DNA of 62,663 bases from Streptosporangiaceae bacterium (GTDB taxonomy: Bacteria > Actinomycetota > Actinomycetes > Streptosporangiales > Streptosporangiaceae): NCBI GenBank assembly GCA_019245115.1, contig JAFARZ010000364.1, forward strand, positions 1 through 62,663. Direction: 5' to 3'. Below, piece by piece: positions 7,267 through 15,371 of the stretch (the stretch's first letter is position 1; every line of letters begins with the position of its first letter). A program made the position numbers and the translations under genes. Below the pieces are notes generated by a model, which did no database searches, had not been told where the DNA came from, and worked only from the letters and a program-made list of their open reading frames with translations.

Positions 7267-7482
7267 TCACGGCGCTGTCTCCAGGCTGACTGGATTGCGG
7301 AGGTGGTCGGCGCGGATCAGCTCACGCAGCTCCTGGGGCGTCTCCGCCGACAGTTCCGTGCCGTCGTCGCGCCGGAAGGCGCGGTAGGACTTCTGGGTGC
7401 CAGGCCAGTACTCGAACCGATACGCACCGCCCCAGTCCTGCTTCAGGCACGCCCAAGCGTCGGTCTGCTGGACGCTCGCCAT
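7267..7482 (-). CDS. small unknown protein, first gene of a minus-strand operon
   Basis: The start was set at ATG 7482, where GAAGGGAGGGACC lies immediately upstream; the open frame extends to 7551 without a good site. The 71-residue protein has an alpha/beta pattern with aromatic residues (DWGGAYRFEYWPGTQKSYRA) followed by a helix. No family recognised. It faces the XRE regulator across a 150-bp divergent gap. Confidence 0.6.
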   Translation of the reverse strand: MASVQQTDAWACLKQDWGGAYRFEYWPGTQKSYRAFRRDDGTELSAETPQELRELIRADHLRNPVSLETAP

Positions 7483-7631
7483 GGTCCCTCCCTTCGGGGC
7501 GCACTCGGGGCCGGTGAATCCCAAGGAGCCCCGGGTGCGCATGTACAACATTGGACCGGCGGGCGTACGGTTCGTAATGCGTCACAGCGTGGCGTAGCGG
7601 CTGACCATCAGGTGTAAGGCGGTGTGACAAG

Positions 7632-8447
7632 GTGGCACCAGGGCGTGACCCCGATAGAGCGCTGTTCGCCGACGAGCTGCGGGCGGTACGCAAGCAGGCG
7701 AACCTCAGCCGCGACGAGCTGGGCGCGAGGGTCGGCTACAGCGGAGCCACGATCGGCATGGTCGAAGCCGGCCACCGCGCGCCACCGCGCGGCATTGGCA
7801 GGCGGCTTGATGAGGAGTTCAAGCTACCGGGCACGTTCGAGCGAATCGAGGCGCGGCTACGCGGAATCCCGTTCGCTACCCAGTTCCGGCCGTTCGAGCC
7901 CTACGAGCAGACGGCGCGGTCGCTCCGGACATTCGAGCACAGCCTGGTACCCGGGCTGTTGCAGACCGAGGACTACGCGCGGTCGGTTCTCCAGACCAAG
8001 CCGAACAGTACGCCCGATGAGATTGACGGGCTGGTGGCTGGCAGGCTGACGCGGCAGAGTGTCCTGGAGCGCGACGACCCGCCAGCGCCGCTGTTGTGGG
8101 CCTTGGTGGACGAGGGCGTACTAACCCGCCCCGTAGCCGACCCCCCAGTCATGCGTGACCAGATCAAGCACCTGTTGCACATGACTGAGATGCCGAACGT
8201 CACGATCCAGGTTGTCCCGTACAGCGCTCGCGGTCACTCAGGGCTACTCGGTGCGTTCGTCATCGCTGATCAGGACGACTCGCCCGGTATCGTATTCATT
8301 GAGGATGTGCTGGGCGGGCGGGTAGCCGAGGAGCCCGACGTGGTAGCCGAGGTAACGCTACGCTTTGACAGCCTCCGGAGCGACGCTTTGCCCAAGGGAG
8401 CGTCGCGTGAATTGATGGGAAGTGTGGCGGAAGAGAGATGGACCTGA
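7632..8447 (+). CDS. XRE-family regulator with DUF5753 domain (Scr1-like)
   Basis: The 271-residue protein has an N-terminal helix-turn-helix at about residues 12-65 (LRAVRKQANLSRDELGARVG) and a C-terminal DUF5753 region with the hallmark HSLVPGLLQTEDYARSVL. Such regulators are abundant in actinomycetes and are usually paired with a DUF397 protein in an antitoxin-like arrangement. The DUF397 gene follows here with a ten-base overlap. The GTG start at 7632 lacks a clear ribosome binding site. Confidence 0.88.
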   Translation: MAPGRDPDRALFADELRAVRKQANLSRDELGARVGYSGATIGMVEAGHRAPPRGIGRRLDEEFKLPGTFERIEARLRGIPFATQFRPFEPYEQTARSLRTFEHSLVPGLLQTEDYARSVLQTKPNSTPDEIDGLVAGRLTRQSVLERDDPPAPLLWALVDEGVLTRPVADPPVMRDQIKHLLHMTEMPNVTIQVVPYSARGHSGLLGAFVIADQDDSPGIVFIEDVLGGRVAEEPDVVAEVTLRFDSLRSDALPKGASRELMGSVAEERWT

Positions 8448-8632
8448 CCAGCGCCATCACATGGCGCAAAGCAACCAGATCGGGGAACAACGGCGGCAAC
8501 TGTGTTGAGGTGGGCACAGCCGCAGAAAACCCCGTGGTGCTGATCCGCGACACCAAGGCCCGGGAGCGCGGTCATCTGACCGTGACCCGCGAAGCCTTCG
8601 GGCGGTTCATCGCGAATATCAAGAACGACTGA
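8438..8632 (+). CDS. DUF397 protein, partner of the XRE regulator
   Basis: This 64-residue protein matches the DUF397 pattern: WRKATRSGNNGGNCVEV near the start, VLIRDTKARERG in the centre and a C-terminal F-x-x-FI helix. Known pairs regulate development or antibiotic production. It overlaps the regulator by ten bases and is followed by a terminator. Confidence 0.88.
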   Translation: MDLTSAITWRKATRSGNNGGNCVEVGTAAENPVVLIRDTKARERGHLTVTREAFGRFIANIKND

Positions 8633-8679
8633 GAGTGAACCCGTAACAGTCCCGGTCGGGGGAACGTCATAGCGTTAGA

Positions 8680-8716
8680 GGGGCACTTCCTTGTCTACAC
8701 GGTGCGGGAGTGCCCC
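8680..8716 (+). terminator. terminator after the DUF397 gene
   Basis: GGGGCACT at 8680-8687 pairs with AGTGCCCC at 8709-8716, and three further pairs (one G-T) extend the stem inward. TTTA follows. Confidence 0.8.
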
Positions 8717-8800
8717 TTTACTCATGTCAACCGAGGGTCAGCGCATCGGCCTGCGTGAGACGACAGGGGTCGAGACGATGCTAGTGTCCGCGACTCACCA

Positions 8801-9124
8801 TCATTGCCGCGACCTGACGGTGAGCGTGCCGAGCAGCAGGACGGCCCCGAGCGCGATCCCGACCACACCGGCCGTCCACACGGTGTCAGCGGTTCCGCAC
8901 ACGCCCGGCGAGGCGGCCTGTACCAGCCCGGACCCGCACGCAGCATGATCCCCCGCCTCTGCTAGCACCGCCAGGACGCCGCCGATGATGGCGGCGATGC
9001 CGCAGCCGGGTGCTCGTGCAACACCCCGCCATGGAAATGCCGAGTCTCCGGGTTCTCGCTCATCTGCTCCCCCCTCCGGTCCAGGCCAACCGGGAGGTAT
9101 CCCCACGAGGGATCGTAGTCTCAC
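8801..9124 (-). CDS. small membrane protein, probably frameshifted near the start
   Basis: Residues 40-107 of this frame form two convincing membrane segments (CGIAAIIGGVLAVLAEAG and WTAGVVGIALGAVLLLGTL) around a loop with three cysteines. The only strong ribosome binding site (GGGGGAGCAG, ATG 9063) opens another frame that reads MSENPETRHFHGGVLHEHP and then fails. One extra base near 9010-9016 would join the two into one sensible protein. Either the gene is broken or the assembly has a one-base error. Confidence 0.5.
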   Translation of the reverse strand: MRLRSLVGIPPGWPGPEGGADEREPGDSAFPWRGVARAPGCGIAAIIGGVLAVLAEAGDHAACGSGLVQAASPGVCGTADTVWTAGVVGIALGAVLLLGTLTVRSRQ

Positions 9125-9310
9125 CCGGTATACGGTCGATAGCGCTGCGATAACGGGCGGGCAGCCCTGCGGGCGCGCGCCGTGCGGTCGCCTAACGGGA
9201 CCCGCGCCGTGCGGCGAGCATCCTCAGGGTTCCGGCATGCCTCAGGGTGACGGCCACTCTGTCCGCTGTTACCATCAGGGCGGGGCACTCAGGCACCTCA
9301 GGAGGCACTC

Positions 9311-9496
9311 ATGGAGGGCGAGCAGGACAGCAAGAGGAGCGAACTGGACCGGGAACGGGAGCAACTACTCGAACAGGCAGTGGCCATCCCAAGTGTGGCC
9401 AAAGCCCTTGAAGTGTTCCAGGCTGCGTCGGCGCGAGCCCCGTATGTTCCGCCCCCGGAGCCTGTTATTCATTTCTCAACGAGTACGAACGGCTAA
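9311..9496 (+). CDS. small charged protein before the serine protease gene
   Basis: The 61-residue protein starts behind AGGAGGCACTC. Its first half is a highly charged helix (KRSELDREREQLLEQAVAIP), the rest proline-rich. It ends three bases before the protease start, so the two genes form an operon. No family recognised; it may be a partner of the protease. Confidence 0.65.
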   Translation: MEGEQDSKRSELDREREQLLEQAVAIPSVAKALEVFQAASARAPYVPPPEPVIHFSTSTNG

Positions 9497-9498
9497 CC

Positions 9499-10467
9499 AT
9501 GCCAGGCTGGGGGGACATACTTAGCGAGGTCCACGCCACACGCAACCCGCAGACGGGTGCTGTGGATTTCGATCAGGTACGACGTAAGTACCTGGCCCAA
9601 CTGAGCGGACTCACCGGGCGGAGCACGGTTGTTTATGCGACCGATTGGCTCAGTGGCGGAAACGCCTCTACCGTATCAGTCACATTTCAGGATATGCAGG
9701 GCCTGATGGAGGTATTCCGTGATCTTCCCGGCCCGAACCTCGACCTCATTCTCCATAGCCCTGGCGGCAGCGCAGAGGCGGCAGACAGGCTTGTCCGATA
9801 TATGCGATCAAAGTACTCACATGTTCGCGTGATCGTGCCACTGGCAGCGATGTCCGCGGCCACAATGTGGGCTCTTTCATCCAACGAGATTGTTATGGGC
9901 AAGCACTCCCAACTCGGGCCTATTGATCCGCAGGTTCCAATAGCCAACAATCTCGTACCTGCCAGCGCGCTTGTCAGGCAGTTCCAGCGCATTTCTGACG
10001 AATGCGCGAATGATCCTGCGCGCCTGAGTGCTTGGCTCCCGACTCTCCAGCAGTACTGGCCTGGCCTTCTGGAGATCTGTACTGATGCCGACGAGCTTGC
10101 TCGCTCCCTCGTAGAGCAGTGGGTATCGACCTACATGCTAGGCAGCGATCCCTCGAAGGATAGCAAGGCCAAGGCTATCGCTGACTATTTTGCCAATTCG
10201 GAGCTGCACAAGTCTCACAGCAAAGCAATAGACCGGGACGAGGCTAGCCAGCAGGGCGTTGTCATTACCAACCTGGAAGAGAATCAAGATCTGCAAGATG
10301 CCGTATTGAGCGTTCATCATGCATTCATGATTACCCTGCAAGGTCCGACGGTCAAGATCATAGAGAACAACATCGGACGGACGTTCGCAGTTCAGCAGAC
10401 GGCGCAAACGATCACAATGCCTGCCCAGTCATTCCCCATACCTCCGCGATTTCCGGGTCAGTTATAG
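9499..10467 (+). CDS. serine-dehydrogenase-type protease (ClpP/SppA fold)
   Basis: The 322-residue protein fits the serine dehydrogenase proteinase family, a branch of the ClpP/SppA crotonase fold. It shows LILHSPGGSAEAADRLVRYM at residues 83-102, AMSAATMWALSSNEIVMGKHSQLGPIDPQ from 117, with the likely nucleophile Ser119 and Asp143. There is no signal peptide, so it acts in the cytoplasm. GC content is visibly lower than in the flanks, indicating recent acquisition with its neighbours. It is likely cargo of the element; a defensive role is possible but not shown. Confidence 0.8.
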   Translation: MPGWGDILSEVHATRNPQTGAVDFDQVRRKYLAQLSGLTGRSTVVYATDWLSGGNASTVSVTFQDMQGLMEVFRDLPGPNLDLILHSPGGSAEAADRLVRYMRSKYSHVRVIVPLAAMSAATMWALSSNEIVMGKHSQLGPIDPQVPIANNLVPASALVRQFQRISDECANDPARLSAWLPTLQQYWPGLLEICTDADELARSLVEQWVSTYMLGSDPSKDSKAKAIADYFANSELHKSHSKAIDRDEASQQGVVITNLEENQDLQDAVLSVHHAFMITLQGPTVKIIENNIGRTFAVQQTAQTITMPAQSFPIPPRFPGQL

Positions 10468-10511
10468 ATGATTGCGGAATCGCAGACCTGCATTCGTCAT
10501 TGCGTCCTACG

Positions 10512-11009
10512 ATGACGACCGCCATTGCCATCTATGGCGCTGTCCTGGCGACGACTTCGACGCTCCTCGGTGTTTGGTACTTCTTGTACAGCGGTCCACG
10601 CTTGCAGGCCGAGGCGAATGTCCTTCCGGCAGCAGACGCAGATGGACACCCGATCGATGATGACTGGAGTATTGTTTTCCGGGTCTGGAATACAGGCCGC
10701 GCTGAGGTTACGGTCAATATTACATCTATCCTCATACATCACGATGAGCGGACCACTGGTCTTCTCGTCGGAAACGGCGACTGGGAGGGTCCTGACGTGC
10801 CGGCCCGGATACAGGGGCACTCCGCGGAATCGTGGTGGATTGAGAAATTCGATCTTCAATACATAGTGAGAGAACCGTTTAAATGCGCAAAATTGAGCAT
10901 CGCACTCGAAGTAGGTGGAAAGCGCGAAATAGAGGTGCCTGTTTCGGATGGCTGGCACCGAAGGAATAAACGGCCATTCATTTTGCAGCCCGCGCACGAG
11001 ACGACGTAG
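10512..11009 (+). CDS. membrane-anchored protein with beta-rich outer domain
   Basis: The 165-residue protein has one N-terminal membrane segment (IAIYGAVLATTSTLLGVWYF) and a beta-rich remainder that resembles an immunoglobulin-like or accessory domain. It shares the lower GC content of the protease gene 44 bases upstream and probably belongs to the same cargo unit. The start was taken at ATG 10512; a TTG at 10500 is possible. No family recognised. Its end converges on and overlaps the next minus-strand gene by 32 bases. Confidence 0.6.
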   Translation: MTTAIAIYGAVLATTSTLLGVWYFLYSGPRLQAEANVLPAADADGHPIDDDWSIVFRVWNTGRAEVTVNITSILIHHDERTTGLLVGNGDWEGPDVPARIQGHSAESWWIEKFDLQYIVREPFKCAKLSIALEVGGKREIEVPVSDGWHRRNKRPFILQPAHETT

Positions 11010-11283
11010 CCGACTGCGAAGCACCGCCACCGGAGGGACCACGGGCCGCTGGCGCTTCCCCGTCGTCCCCGTCCGGTATCTGCTCGACGCTGGCCACATT
11101 GGAATGCGGGATCACGATGCCGCCCGGCTCATCGCCCGCCCAGCTCCAACTGATGACATGCTCGAACAGGCCGATGACGGTTCCTGCGGGCAGGCGGAAC
11201 TCTCGCCCGTCTAGGAGCTTGACGACCATGGGGCCAGACCAGACGCTCAAACCCCGGTAATCGTCGCAGACCTGAATGCCCAC
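10978..11283 (-). CDS. unknown protein with Sm-like beta pattern
   Basis: The GTG start shares one base with the stop of the upstream gene (TAGTG), a tight coupling. Of 101 residues, the first 70 are beta-rich (VVKLLDGREFRLPAGTVIGL) and the rest is a disordered basic tail. No family was recognised. It is the last gene of a four-gene minus-strand operon from 13119. Confidence 0.65.
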   Translation of the reverse strand: MGIQVCDDYRGLSVWSGPMVVKLLDGREFRLPAGTVIGLFEHVISWSWAGDEPGGIVIPHSNVASVEQIPDGDDGEAPAARGPSGGGASQSATSSRARAAK

Positions 11284-12263
11284 TACCGGCCTCCCTCGCG
11301 CGGCGGGTAGCTGTCGCTGTTTCCGTAGGGTTTCTCCGGGGCGCTGGCCCGCATCATGCCCTTGACCTGGCGCAAATACCTCTGGACCTCGCGGTGCTGG
11401 ATTCCGGCCTTGCCCGGCTGGTCGCGGTCGGTGGAATCGCGCTGCGGCTCCTCGTGCGCCCTGGTCCTGGTGGTGACCTTGCCTGACCGGGGGTGCGCCC
11501 TGCCGACGCGGTACGGGCGGTCGTCGTCGTCCGTGGTCACATGGGTCTTGCCCTTGCGGACTCCGGAGAAGTACTCAGGGTTGCGGCTCATCACACCCTC
11601 GGCGGAGTCCCAGTCGTTCGACGCGGCCAGCTCCACCTGCTCGGCGTACTCCTCGGCGGCGAGGGCCAGAGTCTGCGGGCTCAGCCCGGCCTCGTTCAAG
11701 GTGTTCGCGGCGTGGACCTTCCGGCCTTTATCGGCCTCATCGGCGTGGTCATCGGTACCGAATCCGGGCAGCGTGGTCACATTGACACCGAGATCGCGGG
11801 CACGCCTGCGGATCAGACGGCGGGCCGCCTGGACATCGCCGTGACCCGACGCGGCCAGGACGGCGGCGGCATGCAGGTGAGCCTTGTCCTTGATCGCGTA
11901 ACTGCCATCAGCGAGCGCCCACCCCTTGGCGGCCAGCTCGCGGCGCTCGGCGGCGCTAACGTCGCTCAGCTCAAGCGTCTCCCCGTCCATCTGGCTCAGC
12001 GCCACGATGCCGCCGACCACGGACTCGCGGTCCCTCTCGCCACCGGTCAGGGCGTAGACCTGCTCCCATGTCTGCTCGATGGTTTCCCCGCGCTCTGCGG
12101 CCAGTTCGGCGACAGCGGCGTCAATGTCGGAGCTGGTCAGCTCGGCGACGGCCGGGGGGTCCTCGACCAGCTCATGGGAGTAATCCGGGCGCTTCGGCAG
12201 GCTGATGGACATGTTGGACAGCCGACGTATCTCGTCGGCGAGGAACGCCTCGTCATAGTCCAC
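11283..12263 (-). CDS. unknown protein with phage-type KAHL/RRRAKELG motif
   Basis: The start was set at GTG 12263, behind GAGGAGGGCTGATC; the open frame runs to 12368. The 326-residue product has an Asp/Glu-rich N-terminus, a central ADGSYAIKDKAHLHAAAVLA followed by ARRLIRRRARDLGV, and a basic disordered C-terminus. The central motif recalls the 'DG-Y-I-x-AHLRNAL...HI-RRAKALG' segment attached to phage prohead proteins and other phage-associated products. No catalytic domain was seen. It may be a fragment of phage heritage that the element has kept. Confidence 0.65.
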   Translation of the reverse strand: MDYDEAFLADEIRRLSNMSISLPKRPDYSHELVEDPPAVAELTSSDIDAAVAELAAERGETIEQTWEQVYALTGGERDRESVVGGIVALSQMDGETLELSDVSAAERRELAAKGWALADGSYAIKDKAHLHAAAVLAASGHGDVQAARRLIRRRARDLGVNVTTLPGFGTDDHADEADKGRKVHAANTLNEAGLSPQTLALAAEEYAEQVELAASNDWDSAEGVMSRNPEYFSGVRKGKTHVTTDDDDRPYRVGRAHPRSGKVTTRTRAHEEPQRDSTDRDQPGKAGIQHREVQRYLRQVKGMMRASAPEKPYGNSDSYPPREGGR

Positions 12264-12265
12264 GA

Positions 12266-12856
12266 TCAGCCCTCCTCGCCCAGCGGCAGGTGTTCGTAGT
12301 CCGGGCTCGGTGCAGGCAGTTGCATGGAACTGGTGCCTTTCGCCAAGGCTCCCGAGCGCGTCTGCCACATGACGGCGCTGCGCTGCGGCCGGGCGGCTTG
12401 CTGCTCGGCGGCGAGCTGACGGCGCAATCCGGCGAGCTGGGGACCAGGCATACCCTGGGCAATCGCCCGTACGTACCGTTCGTCATGCTCGATGTCGTCC
12501 TGGTAGGGGTTCCTGGCGCTGGAGTGCTGCACGACCTGCGGGGGCTGGGGTAGCTCGCGATCCGCGGTGAGCGCGAGAACCCTCCGAGCATCAGCCGGGC
12601 CGACCAGGGCGACCAGGGCGTCAGGACCGGGCAGGCCGGTAACGCGGGCAAGGGTCTTCACGATCGTGCGGCACAGGGCGGCGAGGCGCTCAACAGCTTC
12701 GCGCTCCGATTCGGCGGCACGGACGGCGGCGGCGTGGCTGGCAGCGGCAGCGCCCTGGAGCTGCTTCGGCGGCTCGGCGGGAGCAGAAGGCGGGGCGGAC
12801 CTGGTACGCTCCCGGCCTCGGCGCTCAGCTCGGCGTCGGGCCTCCTCGGCGGTCAC
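12266..12856 (-). CDS. unknown Ala/Arg-rich protein
   Basis: The gene begins with a GTG overlapping the stop of the upstream gene (GTGA). The 196-residue protein has a basic, Ala/Pro-rich N-terminus, a helical region at residues 40-110 and a Gln-rich C-terminus. No domain was recognised. It stands in a co-translated minus-strand set with the genes on both sides. Confidence 0.6.
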   Translation of the reverse strand: MTAEEARRRAERRGRERTRSAPPSAPAEPPKQLQGAAAASHAAAVRAAESEREAVERLAALCRTIVKTLARVTGLPGPDALVALVGPADARRVLALTADRELPQPPQVVQHSSARNPYQDDIEHDERYVRAIAQGMPGPQLAGLRRQLAAEQQAARPQRSAVMWQTRSGALAKGTSSMQLPAPSPDYEHLPLGEEG

Positions 12857-13119
12857 GCTGAGTCCATCGGGCCGGGGTCCAGCGGCAGGTGGTCGAACTG
12901 ACTGCCTGGCGACGGCAGGAGGCTGGTATCCACCCCGGGCGGCGGATCAAGGCTCAGCCAGCCGACCACGACGCCGTTCCGGCCGTCCACGACCTCGATA
13001 ACCGCACCGAGGCTGACTTCACGCAAGACCTGGCCCGTGCGCCGCGCCAGCTCGGTGGCGTCGATGATCACGACGGGCGGGGCCGTCTCAGTCGGCCCGG
13101 CCATGCCCAGAATCGCCAT
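12853..13119 (-). CDS. Phd/YefM-antitoxin-like small protein
   Basis: The 88-residue protein starts at ATG 13119 behind AAGGGAGC. Its core, IDATELARRTGQVLREVSLG followed by VVDGRNGVVVGWL, follows the pattern of Phd/YefM antitoxins, which fold their own operator-binding domain and neutralise a toxin. No toxin gene of the usual PIN, Doc or RelE type lies next to it, so it may be a stand-alone DNA-binding protein. The likeness is by pattern only. Confidence 0.55.
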   Translation of the reverse strand: MAILGMAGPTETAPPVVIIDATELARRTGQVLREVSLGAVIEVVDGRNGVVVGWLSLDPPPGVDTSLLPSPGSQFDHLPLDPGPMDSA

Positions 13120-13423
13120 GCGCTTAGCTCCCTTCGGATCGGGGAGGAGCGCGGCGGGTGAACCACCAGTGATCCCGGGAGCCAAGCCCAGACTCAAAGC
13201 GACCGCCCGCGCCCCTCCTTCCGTCCCGGGGGGCCAGGCCGTGCCTGGTGACCTGGACCCTCTGGAGAGGTAATCGGCAGACATGCACAACATGCGGAAG
13301 ATGCACACAAGAGGGCGCTAGAAGCGAAAACCGGTAAACCTTACCGGTTTTCTGGGTCGAAGGGAGGTCGCCCGAAGGGGGCCAGGGCTCGCACCCGTCC
13401 TAGAGGTTACCCGGCCCCCTAGC
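13120..13423. other. intergenic region between two minus-strand operons
   Basis: About 300 bases without a convincing gene. It contains the AAAACCGGTAA hairpin described separately and the leader of the gene at 13119. Several short frames exist on both strands but lack ribosome binding sites. Confidence 0.6.
13327..13351 (-). terminator. AAAACCGGTAA hairpin
   Basis: AAAACCGGTAA at 13327-13337 pairs perfectly with TTACCGGTTTT at 13341-13351 around three bases. Read on the minus strand it ends in TTTT and follows the 13424-14221 gene, so it is probably a terminator. Because it is nearly palindromic it might also be an operator for the operon starting at 13119. Confidence 0.6.
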
Positions 13424-14221
13424 TCAGGATCGGCGGCCAATGCCGTACCGCAGCGCAGTCCCGCGACGCCGGCGGCGGGGCGGCGTCTTCCGGTCGTCCG
13501 GTGACTTGGCGGGGGCTGTACCGCCCTGGTGCATGATCGCGTTCAGGTGGCCTTGCGTGTGAGCGCGGTTGGCGGGGTTCCTCAAGGTGTGCGCCCAGTG
13601 CGCCCGGGTGAAGTCCACCGGGGCGGGAGCAGGGGGCGGCGCGGCGGGAGCCGGGCGCGGCTGGGCCTGGACGGGGGCAGGAGCCTTATCCGCGGCCTGC
13701 GTGGCAACGGGCGGGGGATTGACCGCGCGCCACCCGCGCAGCGCCGCCTGAGCCGCATCTGCCGCGTCCAGCCGGGCGCGGGCATTGGCCGTGTCGAACA
13801 GGTCGCCCGCGCGCCGCACGATCACGTGCGGGTAGGGCATCTGCGCCGTGGGGCCGGCGACCTCGCACCATTCGAGGACACGCGCCTCATGCCGCGCCAT
13901 GCAGGCGGCGGACAGCTCCGGATCGGAGGTGGGGCAGACATAGGACGGCGGGCCGCCCATGGACTCGTCCTCAAACGGGCCTCCGGTCTTCCCGCACCAG
14001 GCGCACCAGGCCCCGGGCGCGGGCTCGTCCGGGACGGCGGCCGGGTCGCCGTCGTGGTCTGCCTGGGCGGCCAGGGCCAGGGTGTCATGTGCAACGCGCT
14101 GGCGGTGCTCGCCGAACTGCTCGTCAATCAGGCGGACGACGCGCTCAGGGTCGCGGGCAGTAGCGAGGGAGCGTGCCCAGTAATCGTGGAATTGCCACCA
14201 CTCCTCGAAGCTCAGCATCAT
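13424..14221 (-). CDS. unknown protein with Cys-rich centre and basic tail
   Basis: The 265-residue protein has a helical N-terminal part, a central WCAWCGKTGG...CPTS...C pattern that may bind zinc (about residues 72-107), a helical segment and a long Pro/Ala linker ending in a basic, Arg-rich tail. No family recognised. It is the last of four minus-strand genes from 15371, separated by only a few bases from the preceding one. Confidence 0.6.
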   Translation of the reverse strand: MMLSFEEWWQFHDYWARSLATARDPERVVRLIDEQFGEHRQRVAHDTLALAAQADHDGDPAAVPDEPAPGAWCAWCGKTGGPFEDESMGGPPSYVCPTSDPELSAACMARHEARVLEWCEVAGPTAQMPYPHVIVRRAGDLFDTANARARLDAADAAQAALRGWRAVNPPPVATQAADKAPAPVQAQPRPAPAAPPPAPAPVDFTRAHWAHTLRNPANRAHTQGHLNAIMHQGGTAPAKSPDDRKTPPRRRRRGTALRYGIGRRS

Positions 14222-14223
14222 GG

Positions 14224-14454
14224 CTAAGACCTCCGATCAGCCTGCTCCGCCCAGGCCCGCCAGTGGCCGGGGCTCACGTCCAGCTCGTCGCAGCATTCCG
14301 CCATGAGCTTGACCAGCGTCACCGTAAGCGCGTACAGGTCGGCGTTATCCACGATGACCCGAAGGCCCTCCTGTATGTCGCCGGCCCTGACGCACTCGAC
14401 TGCCGACACCGCATCCCACAGCGAGTCATCCCATTGGGAATCCGCGGCGGCCAT
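14224..14454 (-). CDS. small unknown acidic protein
   Basis: Start at ATG 14454, overlapping the region of the upstream stop codon at 14456. The 76-residue product is helical and acidic (WDAVSAVECVRAGDIQEGL). No family recognised. The tight spacing to both neighbours supports translation as part of an operon. Confidence 0.6.
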   Translation of the reverse strand: MAAADSQWDDSLWDAVSAVECVRAGDIQEGLRVIVDNADLYALTVTLVKLMAECCDELDVSPGHWRAWAEQADRRS

Positions 14455-14455
14455 C

Positions 14456-14716
14456 TCAGACCGGCCATTCGACCAGGCGGGACAGCTCCAGATCGATGCT
14501 GGGCAGCATGGCCCGCGCGTACGCGGTCGGGTTCCGGACATGGCTGAGATCGCGTCGGCCGACCAGCGTCGCCACGGCGGCGCATACCTCGTCAGGATCG
14601 CGGCGGGGGAACATGTCACACGCGCTCGCGGCGACGCCCCGCGCGGTGCCGGTCAGCCCGGCCCGGCTAACAGCCATCGACACAGCGTCCATACTGGTGA
14701 AATCGGGTGCGAGCAT
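14456..14716 (-). CDS. small unknown protein
   Basis: This 86-residue, largely helical protein contains two cysteines and a central RRDPDEVCAAVATLVGRRDL stretch. It lies between the 215-residue unknown protein and another small gene, with a one-base gap to the next start. No domain recognised. Confidence 0.6.
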   Translation of the reverse strand: MLAPDFTSMDAVSMAVSRAGLTGTARGVAASACDMFPRRDPDEVCAAVATLVGRRDLSHVRNPTAYARAMLPSIDLELSRLVEWPV

Positions 14717-14723
14717 TGCCTAG

Positions 14724-15371
14724 CTATTTCCCGAAGGTCACCGAGATGCTTCCCCTGACGAACAGCGCAGACAGCTCACCGCTCAGCGACCACTCCCGGA
14801 CGGGGAGCAACTGAAGGTTCATGCTCAGCAGCCTCCGCCCGACCCGGCCAAGCCTCTTCAAAACTCGCTCCAGTACCTTTGCCAGTTCCCCATGGGCATG
14901 ATCCGCAGCATCTTGTGCGGCTTCGCGCACCAGCTCAACTCGAAAGATCACCGCCCCCGCCAGCCCCGATGGCACGCTTTGCTGTGCAGCCAGCAAGCTC
15001 TGCACCATTTTCAGCGACCTGAGCAGCGATTCGGCTTCCTCCCGCACCTCGGCAACCACGTCCTGCTCCGAGGTGCCCACTTGAGCCAGATCCAGGATGA
15101 TCAATTCCACATATTGCTTCGCCTCGCGCAGGTCCCGTTTCACCTCGCCGTCTTGGTAAGCCCCTTCGCCGGACCCTGACTCCGTGTCTTGCATAGCTTC
15201 TGCATGTTCTCCCCGCTCTTGGAAGTCGTACGCAGAAGGTGCGCCCTCCGGGTCAGCAGGTACCAGTGCTTGGTCTAGCTCGTGATCAAAGCCCGTAGGT
15301 TCGGCAGCTACACTTTCATCCTCTGGCTTGTATTCACCCAGCTCGTGGGGAGAATCGCTGAATCCTGTCAT
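14724..15371 (-). CDS. unknown protein, acidic N-terminus and helical core
   Basis: The 215-residue product has a disordered acidic first third and a helical centre (QYVELIILDLAQVGTSEQDV, then SLLRSLKMVQSLLAAQQSV) and C-terminus. No membrane segment is clear and no family was recognised. There is no good ribosome binding site before ATG 15371. It heads the operon that runs to 13424. Confidence 0.6.
   Translation of the reverse strand: MTGFSDSPHELGEYKPEDESVAAEPTGFDHELDQALVPADPEGAPSAYDFQERGEHAEAMQDTESGSGEGAYQDGEVKRDLREAKQYVELIILDLAQVGTSEQDVVAEVREEAESLLRSLKMVQSLLAAQQSVPSGLAGAVIFRVELVREAAQDAADHAHGELAKVLERVLKRLGRVGRRLLSMNLQLLPVREWSLSGELSALFVRGSISVTFGK

Noticed and set aside
12853..13119. Complete toxin-antitoxin pair
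   Set aside because: Only the Phd-like protein is recognisable; neither adjacent gene resembles a known toxin family.
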